Notes: generated by a model from the letters alone, not told the origin. DNA of 64,000 nucleotides from a bacterium (GCA_028278125.1 JANQEY010000297.1:8459-72458), one strand, 5' to 3'. Numbered from the stretch's first letter, positions 1 to 10,735 are shown. A program made the numbers and translations.

Positions 1-1241
1 CCACCACCATCATTATAGTAGTGTTCATAAACATCCGTATACCCAAGATTGAACATAGCGTCACGGCAATACCTGTTAACAAAGATTGATGAAGTACCGG
101 TACTGCTCGAAGTGGCAGCTACACATCCTCTCAGATACCAGTCGGTATTACCAAGGTCTGGATCACGTTCGTATTCCAGCACTTTGGCGACATAAGATGC
201 AATATCGGTAGTATTTTGTACTGAGATCCTCCCGACATGTACATCGGGAAGATCATCATTACCCGCCATGAGGCTGTAACCAAGGTCACCGGCGCCGTAA
301 CCACTGCTGGTACCCGGGTTTACTGCAAATGATCCGCTGTCATCGCCTATTATGACAACGTAGTCAAACTTTACTTCGCTTTCGTCCCAGCGGTCCTGAA
401 GTTCATTCTTTATATTTGTAGCTGACCAGGCGCCAACATCATCATCTGTGAGGAAATCAAGAATCCAGCCCTTTTGTTCTTTCCATTCTATCCATTCTTC
501 AATTTCGTTCCACAGGTTGACATCGTTTTCCATAACAACCTGGACATGACCACGATAAAGCTCGTACTGGTCTAGTTCGTTGTCATCCCAATCAAGGAAC
601 ATCCTGTACCAGGGCAGGAAAGATTCAGAAAGATGTGTAGGCCAGTAATCGATTGCGTTCCTGTCATCCATGCCATCATAACGAATAGCGACCTGGATAT
701 TATTGTAAACCCTGACTTCACGCCTGGCGGTATTCACCTGGATTGGATAAGTCAGGAGGTTAGCAACGCGGAAATTGTGGAAAATTGCAGGCGAACTTAC
801 TTCAGCTATATTTTCCGGGAACCAGGAATCTACGGGTGCATTAGCTGCGATATATTCATCAGGATTATCAACGCCGGAGTAAACTGCGTAATCGACATCC
901 GAAAATGTCTCATAGCTGGCTTCAATCACTTCGATTACAACACCACTCCTGGGAGGCAGCCGGAACATTGATCCTGTCATTGGAATCATGGGATGGTTTT
1001 CAATTTCCAGGACACCCCCGGCAGGAAACTCTACATAAGTGACCGGATTTTCAATTGAACCGCCACTCTTCCAAAGAGGGTGTTCGATGTTCAAAGTAAG
1101 GTCGATACCCTCTTCTGTGATTGCTTTCTCAGCAACCTGCAAAGAAGAGATCCTCTCATTTGAAGCTCTTTCAAGAGCAAAAACAGAGATACTAAAGACC
1201 ACAACACAAATCAGTGCGAGAAAAACAGTCATTCTTCTCAT
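1..1241 (-). CDS. Gingipain-like C25 peptidase, 3' part off the window
   Basis: The reading frame starts at the ATG ending at 1241 behind a GGAGG ribosome site and stays open to the window edge (413 codons). Residues 1-22 form a signal peptide ending SISVFA. Residues of about 40-200 resemble the C25 propeptide. From about residue 215 the start of the catalytic domain follows, with a short-chain strand pattern (YVVIIGDD) and the family segment DDLPDVHVGRISV followed by YVAKVLEYER. The catalytic His and Cys, and any T9SS sorting domain, lie beyond the edge and cannot be checked. C25 enzymes are secreted cysteine endopeptidases typical of T9SS users. It is the most distal member of the minus-strand block of secreted hydrolases. 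Confidence 0.8.
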   Translation of the reverse strand, partial: MRRMTVFLALICVVVFSISVFALERASNERISSLQVAEKAITEEGIDLTLNIEHPLWKSGGSIENPVTYVEFPAGGVLEIENHPMIPMTGSMFRLPPRSGVVIEVIEASYETFSDVDYAVYSGVDNPDEYIAANAPVDSWFPENIAEVSSPAIFHNFRVANLLTYPIQVNTARREVRVYNNIQVAIRYDGMDDRNAIDYWPTHLSESFLPWYRMFLDWDDNELDQYELYRGHVQVVMENDVNLWNEIEEWIEWKEQKGWILDFLTDDDVGAWSATNIKNELQDRWDESEVKFDYVVIIGDDSGSFAVNPGTSSGYGAGDLGYSLMAGNDDLPDVHVGRISVQNTTDIASYVAKVLEYERDPDLGNTDWYLRGCVAATSSSTGTSSIFVNRYCRDAMFNLGYTDVYEHYYNDGG

Positions 1242-1679
1242 TTTTTCCTCCAACCTCGACATAGTTGATCGTCTGGTCACGCAGTTGGTAATTAAATAAT
1301 TAAACTGGGATTCAATTGATAAATCTCAATAATTACTGTCTGCCAGCGCTCCCGACATATACCCCACATGTTATACAAAAGTTATGTTTTTTAAGAAATA
1401 AATAAAGAATTTATCTTTTTGAGAAACCTGTTTAAAGTATCACAAGAATTAAATCTTCTCACTACTTCCTGAAGCTAAAAGGCAACCTTCAAGGTACGAA
1501 AATAACAAAATGAATGCAATTAATGGGCTAAATACGAAAAATACCAAAGATATTTATCGAGTATAATCAATTATTCAAATATTCAGAGTGATTTATATCA
1601 CCACCCGGGATTTTTTAAGCCCCTGCTGGAAATTCGCTGTCTCGAAATAATGTCGGAGATAATTCCATTTGTTTTGGCA
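1242..1679. other. AT-rich intergenic spacer
   Basis: This 438-base spacer separates two minus-strand genes. It must hold the promoter and leader of the C25 peptidase gene. A small dyad GTGAT-TTAT-ATCAC lies at 1588-1601. I see no convincing terminator for the S45 gene and no small gene. Confidence 0.5.
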
Positions 1680-4223
1680 CTATTTTACATAGACTATCTT
1701 TTTGATGATATTATTCATTCCAGGTATGGAAGTCCTGATAAAATACACTCCATTGGCTAAATTCTCGGCATTAATATCGAAAGAATGGGTTCCTTCCTGG
1801 TAATAATCATCAGTAATTATACTGACAACCTGGCCATTTATATTATAGAGAGCTATTTCCAGATTTGACGGTTGACTTACTGTTACGTAAAATTTAGCAA
1901 ATGCATTAAATGGATTGGGGAATACCGCTGAAACATCCACATTTATATTATTCACTTCATTTGGTTTAGATACTTCTTCATCCTCTGATTCAATCAATAT
2001 CCAATCTTCAAACCTCCAACCATCATACCTATGATCTGGGATATCCATCAGCAATGTTGTATTGGTTTTAAGGAAAGGGAAGCCATCTGTAGCTATAATT
2101 TCTTCAGGGTGCTGACCAATATTACAGCGTAATGTATAAATTCCCTGGGGTGCGTATGGTGGACAGAAGGAACGTGCCCTGAAACTGACTGTTTCCCCTC
2201 CAGGAATTACAAAACCGGTCAAGGACAGGGGCTCGAGTAGATCGCCATCCGGCAGTACAACCTCCAGCCATCCCTCCCCGGTGTAGGCATTAACAGATTG
2301 ATTAGTTACGGTAATGTCATACACCAGGTCACCACCTTCAGGCGGGATTATCGGGGGTGCTGTAACAGCATCCAGCTCAACTGTAATTGAAGGAGCTACA
2401 TCATCGAGGAAGATAAAATCTTTATAGTCCCAGTCCAGATGTAGTGGCCATTGATCATATAAATGAGGATCATGCTCACCTGTAATGGAAATAAACGCAC
2501 TTTGGCCGGGTGGGGTTAAGTTTTCCGCAAGAACGGTATCAGCCTGAAATTCGATGGCTTGCTGATAAGTTCCATGATCTCCGATTTCTCTTGGTATATT
2601 TTTAAGATGCCTTAGTTTAAAAGCATTGTTTTCAACCACGATATCATCGATGAGAGTTACATGGTCTTCACCAACAAATGCCGGTACATCACCATTATCC
2701 CACCACCAGACAGGTTTATTGTTCCAGTTGACAAAGTAATCTTGGTCCAGGTTAGTTGCCTGGGGTAGTTCTTCAAAAGGAATAATCCCACCCCATTCTT
2801 CGCTTCCGTCTCCATTATGCGGCAGCCTTGGATCAACACCGTCTGTCCGGTCATTGTAATGTCCAAGTAGCCAATACTTCAGGGTACCGTCATTACCTGC
2901 GTAAAAGAAGTTATAACTGGCTGAAACCTGCCAGAGTAGTTCCTCAAATTCCTCTACATTTGAAGCTTTCCATGCATTGTAACCCCAATCAAATTCATTG
3001 ATGGAATTTTTTACCGACATTTTTAAAGTGAATGCCTGCTGGTTGGGTAAATCATGGGTAATTACGGGACCGTGTACAGAATAATATTTAGTAAATGTAG
3101 TAGGTATATTCAGGACGTAAATAGTATCCTCGACGGTCTCAAACTCAACCCATTCGTCATTAAACAGGTATCTTTCCAGGGTGGTGTCCTGCAGGGTTTC
3201 AATGTAGAGATCGCAATTATCACTGTGTCCATTTGTTGCCGTAACGGCAAAATGTTCATTTCGTCCCGGAATGATTCCGGGTATACCTGGTATTATCGAT
3301 CCAGCGATATGAAGAGTAGGGCAGAATAATTCGATTTCCATCAAAGTATTTGTGATAAAGATTTGTGGTTCTCCCATCTGCGGACATCCAAGCAGCATCG
3401 TACCACCTGACCGGGTTTTATTCTCACCAACCAATACAGCGTAACTTCCCAACCTGAGGTTCACATTGATGGATTTGAGAAAGTCATCTGCTTCTTTTCT
3501 TAATCTTGCCCAGTTTTCACCCACATGTGGTGAAACTCTGATACCGCAATATGAGTATTCCCTCTCCTCATGTAATGCAATTCCCTCGCCATGGATCGTT
3601 GTTGGAGCGGTAGGATCATTAATGGGTCTGTTCTCGTTGAACCATTCCCATCCATGCTCTTCAAGTTCCTGTAACCTTTCCAGTTCCTGGCCACCGATTG
3701 TACCTGAAAATACAAGCCGGTATTCCGAAATAGCGATACAGTCATAAGGCGTCCAGTATTCCATCTCGGTATAATCAAGTAGATCCTGCGGCATGTATTG
3801 AACAGGATCGCTGATAATTGAATCAAGGTAAGCATTTACGCCATCACTATAGGCATTTAATAAATCCTGCATATCCGCTGGGTAGTTCTCAAACTTTTCT
3901 ACTCTTTCAGCATGTGACCATCCAAGTGTGCGGACAAGCCAATCGTTTTGATAACCATCGAGACCATAAACACTGGCTAATTTGCCAAGGGCTGTTTTAC
4001 GTGTTTTTTCCATCTGGACGAGTCGATCACGAGCAGTCACAAAACCCTGTCCGAAAAAAACACCGTACTCTGTATCACCAACAATATGCGGGACACCATA
4101 ATCATCCCTGATAATTTCAACATACGTTCCGTCCGGTGCCGGTAAGACTGTAGAATTAGCATCATTTATAATTGAAAAAATGGAGAGGAATGTAATCAAT
4201 ACTACAGAGATTGTAGTTCTCAT
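1680..4223 (-). CDS. Secreted penicillin amidase-like (S45) hydrolase with T9SS tail
   Basis: An Ntn-hydrolase of peptidase family S45 (penicillin or acyl-homoserine-lactone acylases), expected to hydrolyse an amide outside the cell. I chose the ATG at 4223, because GAGG lies 6 bases upstream and a clean signal peptide follows (MRTTISVVLITFLSIFSII); an in-frame ATG 30 bases upstream has no ribosome site. The A-chain signature is at about residues 35-80 (GVPHI, FGQGFVTARDRL). The expected autocatalytic Ser is Ser260 in GSYAVLVG, where most family members have Asn after the Ser; Tyr here is unusual. Residues of about 590-715 form a beta-domain shared with the neighbouring genes. The C-terminus is a T9SS type-A sorting domain (FPNPFNAF to IVYVK). 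The substrate is unknown. Confidence 0.82.
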   Translation of the reverse strand: MRTTISVVLITFLSIFSIINDANSTVLPAPDGTYVEIIRDDYGVPHIVGDTEYGVFFGQGFVTARDRLVQMEKTRKTALGKLASVYGLDGYQNDWLVRTLGWSHAERVEKFENYPADMQDLLNAYSDGVNAYLDSIISDPVQYMPQDLLDYTEMEYWTPYDCIAISEYRLVFSGTIGGQELERLQELEEHGWEWFNENRPINDPTAPTTIHGEGIALHEEREYSYCGIRVSPHVGENWARLRKEADDFLKSINVNLRLGSYAVLVGENKTRSGGTMLLGCPQMGEPQIFITNTLMEIELFCPTLHIAGSIIPGIPGIIPGRNEHFAVTATNGHSDNCDLYIETLQDTTLERYLFNDEWVEFETVEDTIYVLNIPTTFTKYYSVHGPVITHDLPNQQAFTLKMSVKNSINEFDWGYNAWKASNVEEFEELLWQVSASYNFFYAGNDGTLKYWLLGHYNDRTDGVDPRLPHNGDGSEEWGGIIPFEELPQATNLDQDYFVNWNNKPVWWWDNGDVPAFVGEDHVTLIDDIVVENNAFKLRHLKNIPREIGDHGTYQQAIEFQADTVLAENLTPPGQSAFISITGEHDPHLYDQWPLHLDWDYKDFIFLDDVAPSITVELDAVTAPPIIPPEGGDLVYDITVTNQSVNAYTGEGWLEVVLPDGDLLEPLSLTGFVIPGGETVSFRARSFCPPYAPQGIYTLRCNIGQHPEEIIATDGFPFLKTNTTLLMDIPDHRYDGWRFEDWILIESEDEEVSKPNEVNNINVDVSAVFPNPFNAFAKFYVTVSQPSNLEIALYNINGQVVSIITDDYYQEGTHSFDINAENLANGVYFIRTSIPGMNNIIKKIVYVK

Positions 4224-4543
4224 TTTAACCTCGGAGATTGGCAAGCGATTCATTTTGAAATGATCGAAAAAGAACTTTATAACATAATGTGATAATACCC
4301 ATGCTTCTCAGCAGTGAAGCATTGTTCCGCAGACGAGAATTTTAGAATTTTTAAGATAATTATAATGCTCGAAAATTGTCAAGTTTAAATCTAAGAATTT
4401 AGATATTTTGGGTTTTCAAGCTTATGCTAAATTAAGTATCAACCTTGGCTTAACTGTTCAGGTACTATTCTCGTAAAATTGAAAAAGCATCCACAATTTG
4501 TGGATGCTTATATTATAAATATCAAATATTAAATTAACGATTA
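4224..4543. other. Spacer with terminator and S45 promoter region
   Basis: This 320-base AT-rich gap carries the terminator of the M14 gene at 4485-4509 and, upstream of 4223 on the minus strand, must hold the S45 gene promoter. I see no small gene. Confidence 0.5.
4485..4509 (-). terminator. Intrinsic terminator after M14 gene
   Basis: A perfect 11-bp stem (AAGCATCCACA / TGTGGATGCTT) with a 3-base loop, followed on the minus strand by a T run. It sits 35 bases beyond the stop of the M14 carboxypeptidase gene. Confidence 0.85.
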
Positions 4544-7240
4544 CTATTTCAGCAGAACAATTTTTGCCAAATCAATCTTATTGTCGCTTGACATAGCGCG
4601 GACAAAATATACCCCGCTATTCATATTTTTCCCGTCAAAAATTACTTTATGTGTTCCCGGGCTGACCTGTCCGGAAAAGACACTACTCACTTCTCTGCCG
4701 AGCAGATTGAAAACATTAATCTCGAGTCCTGTTGCTTGTGGGATTGAGATCGAGATGGTTGTTGTATTGTTGAACGGATTTGGGAAGACTTCATTGATTT
4801 TAAATATTTCCGGTACTGAAGAATTCGAATATTCGCTTAGATCCGAATTATCGAATACCCATTCAGTTGATTCCCACCCCGACACATTCAGATGCCCCAT
4901 CATCGGCTGGTCTAATGGGAGCTTGCCAAATTCAAATGTATCCATCGCTAAGACTGTTGGGTAATCACCAACTTTTGCGATGTAGGTATACATACCATTC
5001 GGAGCGGCTGCCGGGACAAACTGGGTTGGATTTGCAATTAACACTTGCCCGGGTTCCAGGGTTAAATTCTCAAATATATTCAGTGGGCCATATGGATTTC
5101 CATTTGGCAGGATCAATTCAGTCCATGCATCAAATACTACTTCATCCTCGGAAACATTCTCGACATTTGCGTTCCAGTCAAAGCTACCGCCCCAGCTGTC
5201 TATAAAAACCGGTGGATTCTGTGGAGTAGCTGTTAGGGACAGGATCTGGCCACCCTCGGCATCGAGATGTGTTTTTGCAGGGTAGGACCAGTCAGAGTAA
5301 TGATCCTGTTCATCAATCGAACGAACTGAATAATACCTGTCTTCGGGTTCAACCAGGAGCGGGAAATTGACCAGCAATTCTGTCGGAATGTGGTTTTCTG
5401 CTATTAGAGCTGCAGAATTAAAAGAGGTAACAGGTGTTATGTCATCAATGTATATTCCGTCTCCGAACACATAACCGTCAGTTATGTATGCGAAACGAAG
5501 CCGCATGTTTTCACCAGTATGGTCATCCAGGTCAAAAACACCTTCAACCCAGCCGCCGGAAGATCCTGTGATACCATTTCCTAGGTTTGTACCATTAGGA
5601 TTCCAGTTTGTTGTAATGTTGCCGGCGAGATTGAAATATGGACCATTATCAAAACTGGCCTGCACATACGCGTAATCCCAGTTGCTTTCAATATCATACC
5701 AGCACTGTATTACCAGTTCATCACCAGCACCGACCTCATATTCCAGCATCGTAGTCATATAGTTATAATAGCGGTTTCCCGTGTTCGAGTAATAACTGTA
5801 TGCACCACTATGGCTGAAACCGTTGTATTGTTCGAAACCGTTAAAATTCCAGGAGGGATTGTCATTCTCCGCATCGTCAGAGGTAGTAATTCCACTGTAC
5901 TCAATAACATCGTACGCCATCGGATCATTTCCATATGGATCTTCGTCGGTGATCCAGCTGATCTCGAAGTTCGTGTCAGCAGTGTCGGGTGCGGTCACAA
6001 CCGGAACTGGAGGATTTCCCAAGAGTAATGGATTACCACCCCATTCACAGAAGGTTAAAAGCGGTTCTTCCTGTTCCTGTGATAACGGTTCGATACGATC
6101 AAGATCAGGCCAGAATCCATCCCATGAATTACCAACCTCGAAAACAAATGAAAAAATTCTGTTATCTGCTCCACCTTCCATCCAGTCGGCAGCATCACCG
6201 TTAACTGGATAAAGTACCTGTGGACAGGTGCCAACTTCCCAGTCGAGGGTGAGGTTCATAGCCTGGGCGAATGAGATGTAAATATCTAGGTATTCTGAGT
6301 CTATATCTGGATCATAACCAAAGGGGAAGATGATCATATCACCATGAGAATGGTAATTAATGCATGAAACAAATTCCCGTGAATTAACAAAATCTATCAC
6401 AACCTGTGTTTCAGGTTCAGACGCTGGAGAATCTCCACGGTAGGTTTCGCTCCAGACATAAGGAGATGATCCCTGGTTATCAAAACCCCACATGAAGGAG
6501 AAGTTTCGATTCAGGTCAACGCCATAAAGCACGTTATCGATATAACGTTTATTTTTTCTCCACATCCCGCCACCGTTGGGATGAGTTTCTTCGTTGTACA
6601 GATAACCGTCAGGATTGATAACAGGTAGAACCCAGATTTCTCTCTCATTGACAATATCGGTTATTCTTTGATCTATGCCATAGTTATCAGCCAGGAGTTC
6701 ACAGAAGTTCATAATTACATAGGGAACAATCACTTCCCTTGCATGAATGTTTCCATTTATAAACACTTCAGGTTCGTCTTCATCGATTTCAGGATTGTCG
6801 GATATTTTGAAAGCAACTAATGGATTATCTTCAAGCGAGTAACCGACTGTATCAAGTTCGCTGGTGATGTCTGGATTATCTGCTACAAAATCGTGCATCC
6901 AGTCACTGATCTCGCTGAATGTCGGGTATCCGCCCATATCATCAAGTTCAGTGTCCAGCCGGCTGCGGTAATATTCCTCAACATTATCTTCGACTATCGT
7001 GTAGGTAAGTCCAAGACTGTTTAATCGTTCAATCGACTCCGGCCAACCAACAATCACCGCATGATCTCTTTGCTCATCCTCAGCAGGCATTATATCAAAT
7101 TCGGCCAGAAGAAACTGGTGTTGCGATATGCCGTCAGGAAGATAGACGTCAAGCAAAGGAGTAGATAGGGAACTCTGAAATGATAAAACCAGCATCAGAC
7201 TAAAAAGAAGAAGAGTGTAACGTGCTTTGGAGCTGTTCAT
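4544..7240 (-). CDS. Secreted M14 zinc carboxypeptidase with T9SS tail
   Basis: The start at 7240 follows GGAGGCGACTT, an ideal ribosome site; an ATG 18 bases upstream lacks one. A signal peptide comes first (ARYTLLLFSLMLVLSF). The M14 catalytic domain spans about residues 100-400: zinc ligands His166 and Glu169 (HAREV), His297 (NYHSHG), substrate-binding DLNRNF, and general base Glu368 (FVFEVG). A jelly-roll or MAM-like region of about 120 residues follows (about 450-600), then a Fn3-like stretch, then the beta-domain shared with the genes on either side, then a T9SS type-A sorting domain (FPNPFNNTTTISI to KIVLLK). It probably trims C-terminal residues from peptides outside the cell, feeding on products of the neighbouring endopeptidase. 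Confidence 0.9.
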   Translation of the reverse strand: MNSSKARYTLLLFSLMLVLSFQSSLSTPLLDVYLPDGISQHQFLLAEFDIMPAEDEQRDHAVIVGWPESIERLNSLGLTYTIVEDNVEEYYRSRLDTELDDMGGYPTFSEISDWMHDFVADNPDITSELDTVGYSLEDNPLVAFKISDNPEIDEDEPEVFINGNIHAREVIVPYVIMNFCELLADNYGIDQRITDIVNEREIWVLPVINPDGYLYNEETHPNGGGMWRKNKRYIDNVLYGVDLNRNFSFMWGFDNQGSSPYVWSETYRGDSPASEPETQVVIDFVNSREFVSCINYHSHGDMIIFPFGYDPDIDSEYLDIYISFAQAMNLTLDWEVGTCPQVLYPVNGDAADWMEGGADNRIFSFVFEVGNSWDGFWPDLDRIEPLSQEQEEPLLTFCEWGGNPLLLGNPPVPVVTAPDTADTNFEISWITDEDPYGNDPMAYDVIEYSGITTSDDAENDNPSWNFNGFEQYNGFSHSGAYSYYSNTGNRYYNYMTTMLEYEVGAGDELVIQCWYDIESNWDYAYVQASFDNGPYFNLAGNITTNWNPNGTNLGNGITGSSGGWVEGVFDLDDHTGENMRLRFAYITDGYVFGDGIYIDDITPVTSFNSAALIAENHIPTELLVNFPLLVEPEDRYYSVRSIDEQDHYSDWSYPAKTHLDAEGGQILSLTATPQNPPVFIDSWGGSFDWNANVENVSEDEVVFDAWTELILPNGNPYGPLNIFENLTLEPGQVLIANPTQFVPAAAPNGMYTYIAKVGDYPTVLAMDTFEFGKLPLDQPMMGHLNVSGWESTEWVFDNSDLSEYSNSSVPEIFKINEVFPNPFNNTTTISISIPQATGLEINVFNLLGREVSSVFSGQVSPGTHKVIFDGKNMNSGVYFVRAMSSDNKIDLAKIVLLK

Positions 7241-7384
7241 AAGTCGCCTCCAATCCATAAATCGTGAATTATAAATGTAGAAAAAATATAGTTTAATGAT
7301 GAGAAACTGCCACCACGAACATATCCCAAAAAATACGAAATCGATATTGTGATTACAAGTTTATTCATGATTTAGAAAATAAAA

Positions 7385-7409
7385 ATCCGCCGGTTGTCAA
7401 ACGGCGGAT
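7385..7409 (-). terminator. Intrinsic terminator after unknown secreted protein
   Basis: Stem ATCCGCCG / CGGCGGAT with a 9-base loop, followed on the minus strand by a T run. It sits just past the stop at 7438. Confidence 0.82.
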
Positions 7410-7437
7410 ATAATAATCGTTATTTATGGAAAGATTA

Positions 7438-10185
7438 TTAACGTACGAGTATGACTTTCTGTACCTGGTTCAATTCACCCGGCACCAGGGCATGTACGAA
7501 ATACAGTCCGCTGGAAAGGCCATGTGCATCGAAGGTGAACTGATGATATCCTGCATCGAAGTAATCATTGGCGAGAATCGCCACCGTCTGTCCGAGAACA
7601 TTTGTAACAACCAGGGTCAGCGATGATACATCAGGCAGTCCGATTGAGACGGTCGTTGTCGGGTTAAACGGATTCGGATACGGTGTTTCGAAGATATAGT
7701 CCGTGGGGATAGCATTGCTGAACTCCGGTGTATCCAGTTCATCAACTTCAATGAAATCGGTCAGCACCCAGCCGTCAGCATTAAAATTACCGGCAACTGT
7801 TGGACCAGCTACAACAATGGTAAATGGGAATGTTTGTTCAGCAACAATATCTCCTGCCCAGTAATCACCGACAACAGCATGGTAGGTGTAGACACCCGGA
7901 GGTGCGAAACCGGGAACAAACTGGTTAGGTGCTGCTACAAGGACACCACCATCGGGCAACATCAGACCTGTGAACAGATTTAGCGGCCCATACGGCATAC
8001 CCCATGGAAGTGTCAATGCAGTCCATGCATCAAATGTATAGGGACCGCCTGATACGTTCTGGACAAACGCGTTCCAGCCGAAGGTTCCTGGAGGATTAAG
8101 GATCGTCGGATCAACTGCTGGCCATGCATTCAAGATGAGTGGTGGAGGTGGTCCGCCACCAACATACATATTGTGAACAACAGTCTGGCAAATAGCGTAA
8201 TCGTTGGGATCACCCCAGTATAAATCCCTTGCCGAACTGGTGAACCACTGTAAATGACCGCTACCTACATCCTTGGTAACCAGGATTGGATGACCGTCTC
8301 CATTCTCTGCACCTACCCAGTCAAGTGGATCATCTATCCGGATCATATACCAGCTTGCTGAATTATTAACGTAGTTATAGAGATTCGGTAATCCTTGAAC
8401 CAGCGGATGACCGGCATCAATAACCGATATATCCGGATCAATTGCATTTTGGACCCAGCCTGTCACCCCTGTATGGTCTATCATGGCTGTAATGCCATCA
8501 TAGAATGCCATCCAGTTTGAACCGCCATAAATATTTAGCATTCCACCATTGTTGATATAATCAACCATGATCTGTACATCGTCAGCAGTTGGTGTACCAC
8601 CATCCATTGCCAGCATAACTGTCAGGTAACCAATAAAACCGAAATTATCCCAGTCACAATCCGCGTCATGGATGTAATGATAATTGACACCGGCATCATC
8701 CATTGCCTGCATCACTGAATTATTCACAGTGTGCGATGCCCAGAGAAGGTTGCGTGTATGACGGGAGAGACTATACTCAATAGTAGTTGGAATTAGTAAC
8801 CCGTTGCCGTATCCAAAGCTTTGACCATATTCCATAGTTAATGTATGAATAAGAACATGACCTCCATTGGGACCAACATCATACTCAATCATTGTCGGTT
8901 CACCCGCAGTTGTTTCCAGGATAACATCTGCATTTATCGGGTAACCGCTTAAGTAACCATGATTACATTGATTTCCAGTAATTGGATCAGGCATGTTCAT
9001 AAGAATCGGGTGCTCTGGCCAGACTGCCCAGTTATCCGGATCGTTATAAATACCAAGATCCCAGGTATAACCTGTACCATCCCATAGTTCCCATTGCGGG
9101 GAATGAGCGTTAGTTGCACCGTTGAACTGGAGCCAGCCACCACCAACGACATAATCTTCCAGCGTATTCATGTATAACGCCAGGTTGTTATAAAATGTCT
9201 GATCCTGTTCCGAATTAACTATTACAACGTCGTATCCGGAGAGGTCTAACCAACTCAAGTCAGCAGAGCCGTAAACTGTATAATCAATTTTCCAGCTCCA
9301 ATCGAGGTGGTCTTCAACTCCATTTCCCCACCAGGTTGGATCATCCATGATAAGTGCGACATCATACATTGGGGTAACGAGATCCATGGTATTATACTCG
9401 ATATCATCGACAACGAGTACGGTTCCATCGAAATACAGTTCAACTTTTGCGATATCATCCGCTACTATTGACATATTTTGCGCAGCAGTAGTAGAGGTAA
9501 TCCAGTCCGAACCAAGCCAGTTGCCATCAACATCATACGCATAGAGCCAAACATCTCCACCCGAGGCATGTCCTACATTCATGGATACAGACGAAACAGG
9601 TTCATAGAACAACATGGTTTGCGGTCCCTGGGGAATACCACCATCCATTAAAGTAGCACCTGTATTAAAACAAAGTGCGTTTGGTGTGCTCATACCGGTG
9701 ACAGTGAATGATACATAATCCAGTAGAGCACCACCATCCAATCCGCCGGGTCCCTGGAAAACCACACCCTCGTAATAATATTCATGTGTCAGGCGGATGG
9801 TATTTACGAAAATTGTTGGTGCGCCAAAAACATCATCAAAATTAACGGTATGCCAGGTGTCCAGTTCGTTATAATCGCCCCTGTATTCATCCCTCACTAT
9901 ATCCGGGGGAGGTGTCATACTGGGTATGCCATCAACGACATACGGAGCATCAATAATTGCCCTCTCAATTGCTACCATTTCGGGTTGCCAGGAATCAGCA
10001 GATGATGGTGGGAAATTTGTCTGATCAATATCAGGCCAGACAAATTCTATCGGCGGGACCTGTTCTTCAAGGGCTGGTTGAACGTTTTCGGCAGTACCAG
10101 GCGTTGTTATCACATCTTCCGCCAAGGCGAAGGAATACGATAACATAAGGCAGATTACTGCCGCCAGAATTACTAATTTCTTCAT
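7438..10185 (-). CDS. Large secreted T9SS protein with two GATase-like domains, paralogue A
   Basis: I do not recognise a named family. The start at 10185 follows GGGAGGAACCC, and MKKLVILAAVICLMLSYSFA is a signal peptide, giving 915 residues. About residues 110-270 form a beta-sandwich of the kind with a Y..GV.F motif (YYYEGVVF). Then come two Rossmann-like, ThuA/GATase1-like units, near residues 280-470 (YDVALIMDD, YDVVIVNSEQ) and 490-670 (LLWASHTVNNS, VDYINNGG), which look like an internal duplication. No catalytic triad is obvious. A beta-domain of about 110 residues follows, then a T9SS type-A tail (YPNPFNPTTTVSI to KVILVR). Paralogue B lies next upstream; the two are nearly identical over the last 230 residues. 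Confidence 0.72.
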   Translation of the reverse strand: MKKLVILAAVICLMLSYSFALAEDVITTPGTAENVQPALEEQVPPIEFVWPDIDQTNFPPSSADSWQPEMVAIERAIIDAPYVVDGIPSMTPPPDIVRDEYRGDYNELDTWHTVNFDDVFGAPTIFVNTIRLTHEYYYEGVVFQGPGGLDGGALLDYVSFTVTGMSTPNALCFNTGATLMDGGIPQGPQTMLFYEPVSSVSMNVGHASGGDVWLYAYDVDGNWLGSDWITSTTAAQNMSIVADDIAKVELYFDGTVLVVDDIEYNTMDLVTPMYDVALIMDDPTWWGNGVEDHLDWSWKIDYTVYGSADLSWLDLSGYDVVIVNSEQDQTFYNNLALYMNTLEDYVVGGGWLQFNGATNAHSPQWELWDGTGYTWDLGIYNDPDNWAVWPEHPILMNMPDPITGNQCNHGYLSGYPINADVILETTAGEPTMIEYDVGPNGGHVLIHTLTMEYGQSFGYGNGLLIPTTIEYSLSRHTRNLLWASHTVNNSVMQAMDDAGVNYHYIHDADCDWDNFGFIGYLTVMLAMDGGTPTADDVQIMVDYINNGGMLNIYGGSNWMAFYDGITAMIDHTGVTGWVQNAIDPDISVIDAGHPLVQGLPNLYNYVNNSASWYMIRIDDPLDWVGAENGDGHPILVTKDVGSGHLQWFTSSARDLYWGDPNDYAICQTVVHNMYVGGGPPPPLILNAWPAVDPTILNPPGTFGWNAFVQNVSGGPYTFDAWTALTLPWGMPYGPLNLFTGLMLPDGGVLVAAPNQFVPGFAPPGVYTYHAVVGDYWAGDIVAEQTFPFTIVVAGPTVAGNFNADGWVLTDFIEVDELDTPEFSNAIPTDYIFETPYPNPFNPTTTVSIGLPDVSSLTLVVTNVLGQTVAILANDYFDAGYHQFTFDAHGLSSGLYFVHALVPGELNQVQKVILVR

Positions 10186-10270
10186 GGGTTCCTCCCAAGT
10201 TGAATGAGTGATGAACATAACCGCGCTAAGATGATTTTATCTAAGGTCGGCTATTCCATTATTTCAAAAT

Positions 10271-10344
10271 GGGAATGCTGGGTGTGATAATTCTAGTATG
10301 CAGGCGATCTGGAAACGTTAATAGTTCATTCAAGCATTCCGGCT
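10271..10344 (-). promoter_or_regulatory. Conserved upstream block of paralogue A
   Basis: The block contains GAATGC at 10273, GTATGCA at 10296 and GCATTCC at 10334. The same three words occur in the same order and at the same spacing (+23 and +61 bases) upstream of paralogue B. GAATGC and GCATTC are an inverted pair. It may be a promoter or operator or simply duplicated sequence. Confidence 0.5.
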
Positions 10345-10681
10345 ACCGATTTCAATGTTCCGAATTACAGGAAGCCAGTAAATTAAACACTCTCCAATTG
10401 TAATTCATTAAAAAACACAATTAAAGAGAAAAGGTTTCAACGAAACCATGCCAGAAAGATGTTTCCTCAATTATAACTGTTGTTAGAAGATCAAGATGTG
10501 GGCAAGTCTAATATATAACTACAATAATTATAAGAAAATACGTAAAACAAGAAATATCCAAAAATCATCAATTGAAAATATTGAGGAATTCTACCATGAA
10601 TCAAGGAAAATCCCTGTTTTTTTTAAATAGTTTTAGTCTCGAGAGGTATACAATTAACACCACAAAATAAACTAAATAAAA

Positions 10682-10709
10682 AATCCGCCGGCTGTGAAAC
10701 CGACGGATT
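10682..10709 (-). terminator. Intrinsic terminator after paralogue B
   Basis: Stem AATCCGCCGG / CCGACGGATT, with one position pairing as a U-G wobble in the minus-strand RNA and an 8-base loop, followed by a T run. It closely resembles the terminator at 7385-7409, consistent with gene duplication. Confidence 0.82.
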
Positions 10710-10735
10710 ATTTAACATTGATATGTTAAGAAGGA

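Larger units (their letters stand above)
10186..10735. other. Intergenic region between the paralogues
   Basis: This 550-base AT-rich gap carries the terminator of paralogue B near its right end and the upstream region of paralogue A at its left end. That region includes a block conserved with paralogue B's upstream region (10271-10344). No gene seen. Confidence 0.6.

Noticed and set aside
1588..1601. GTGAT-TTAT-ATCAC as a CRP-type site
   Set aside because: The spacer is 4 rather than 6 bases and the outer bases do not match; chance in AT-rich sequence is likely.
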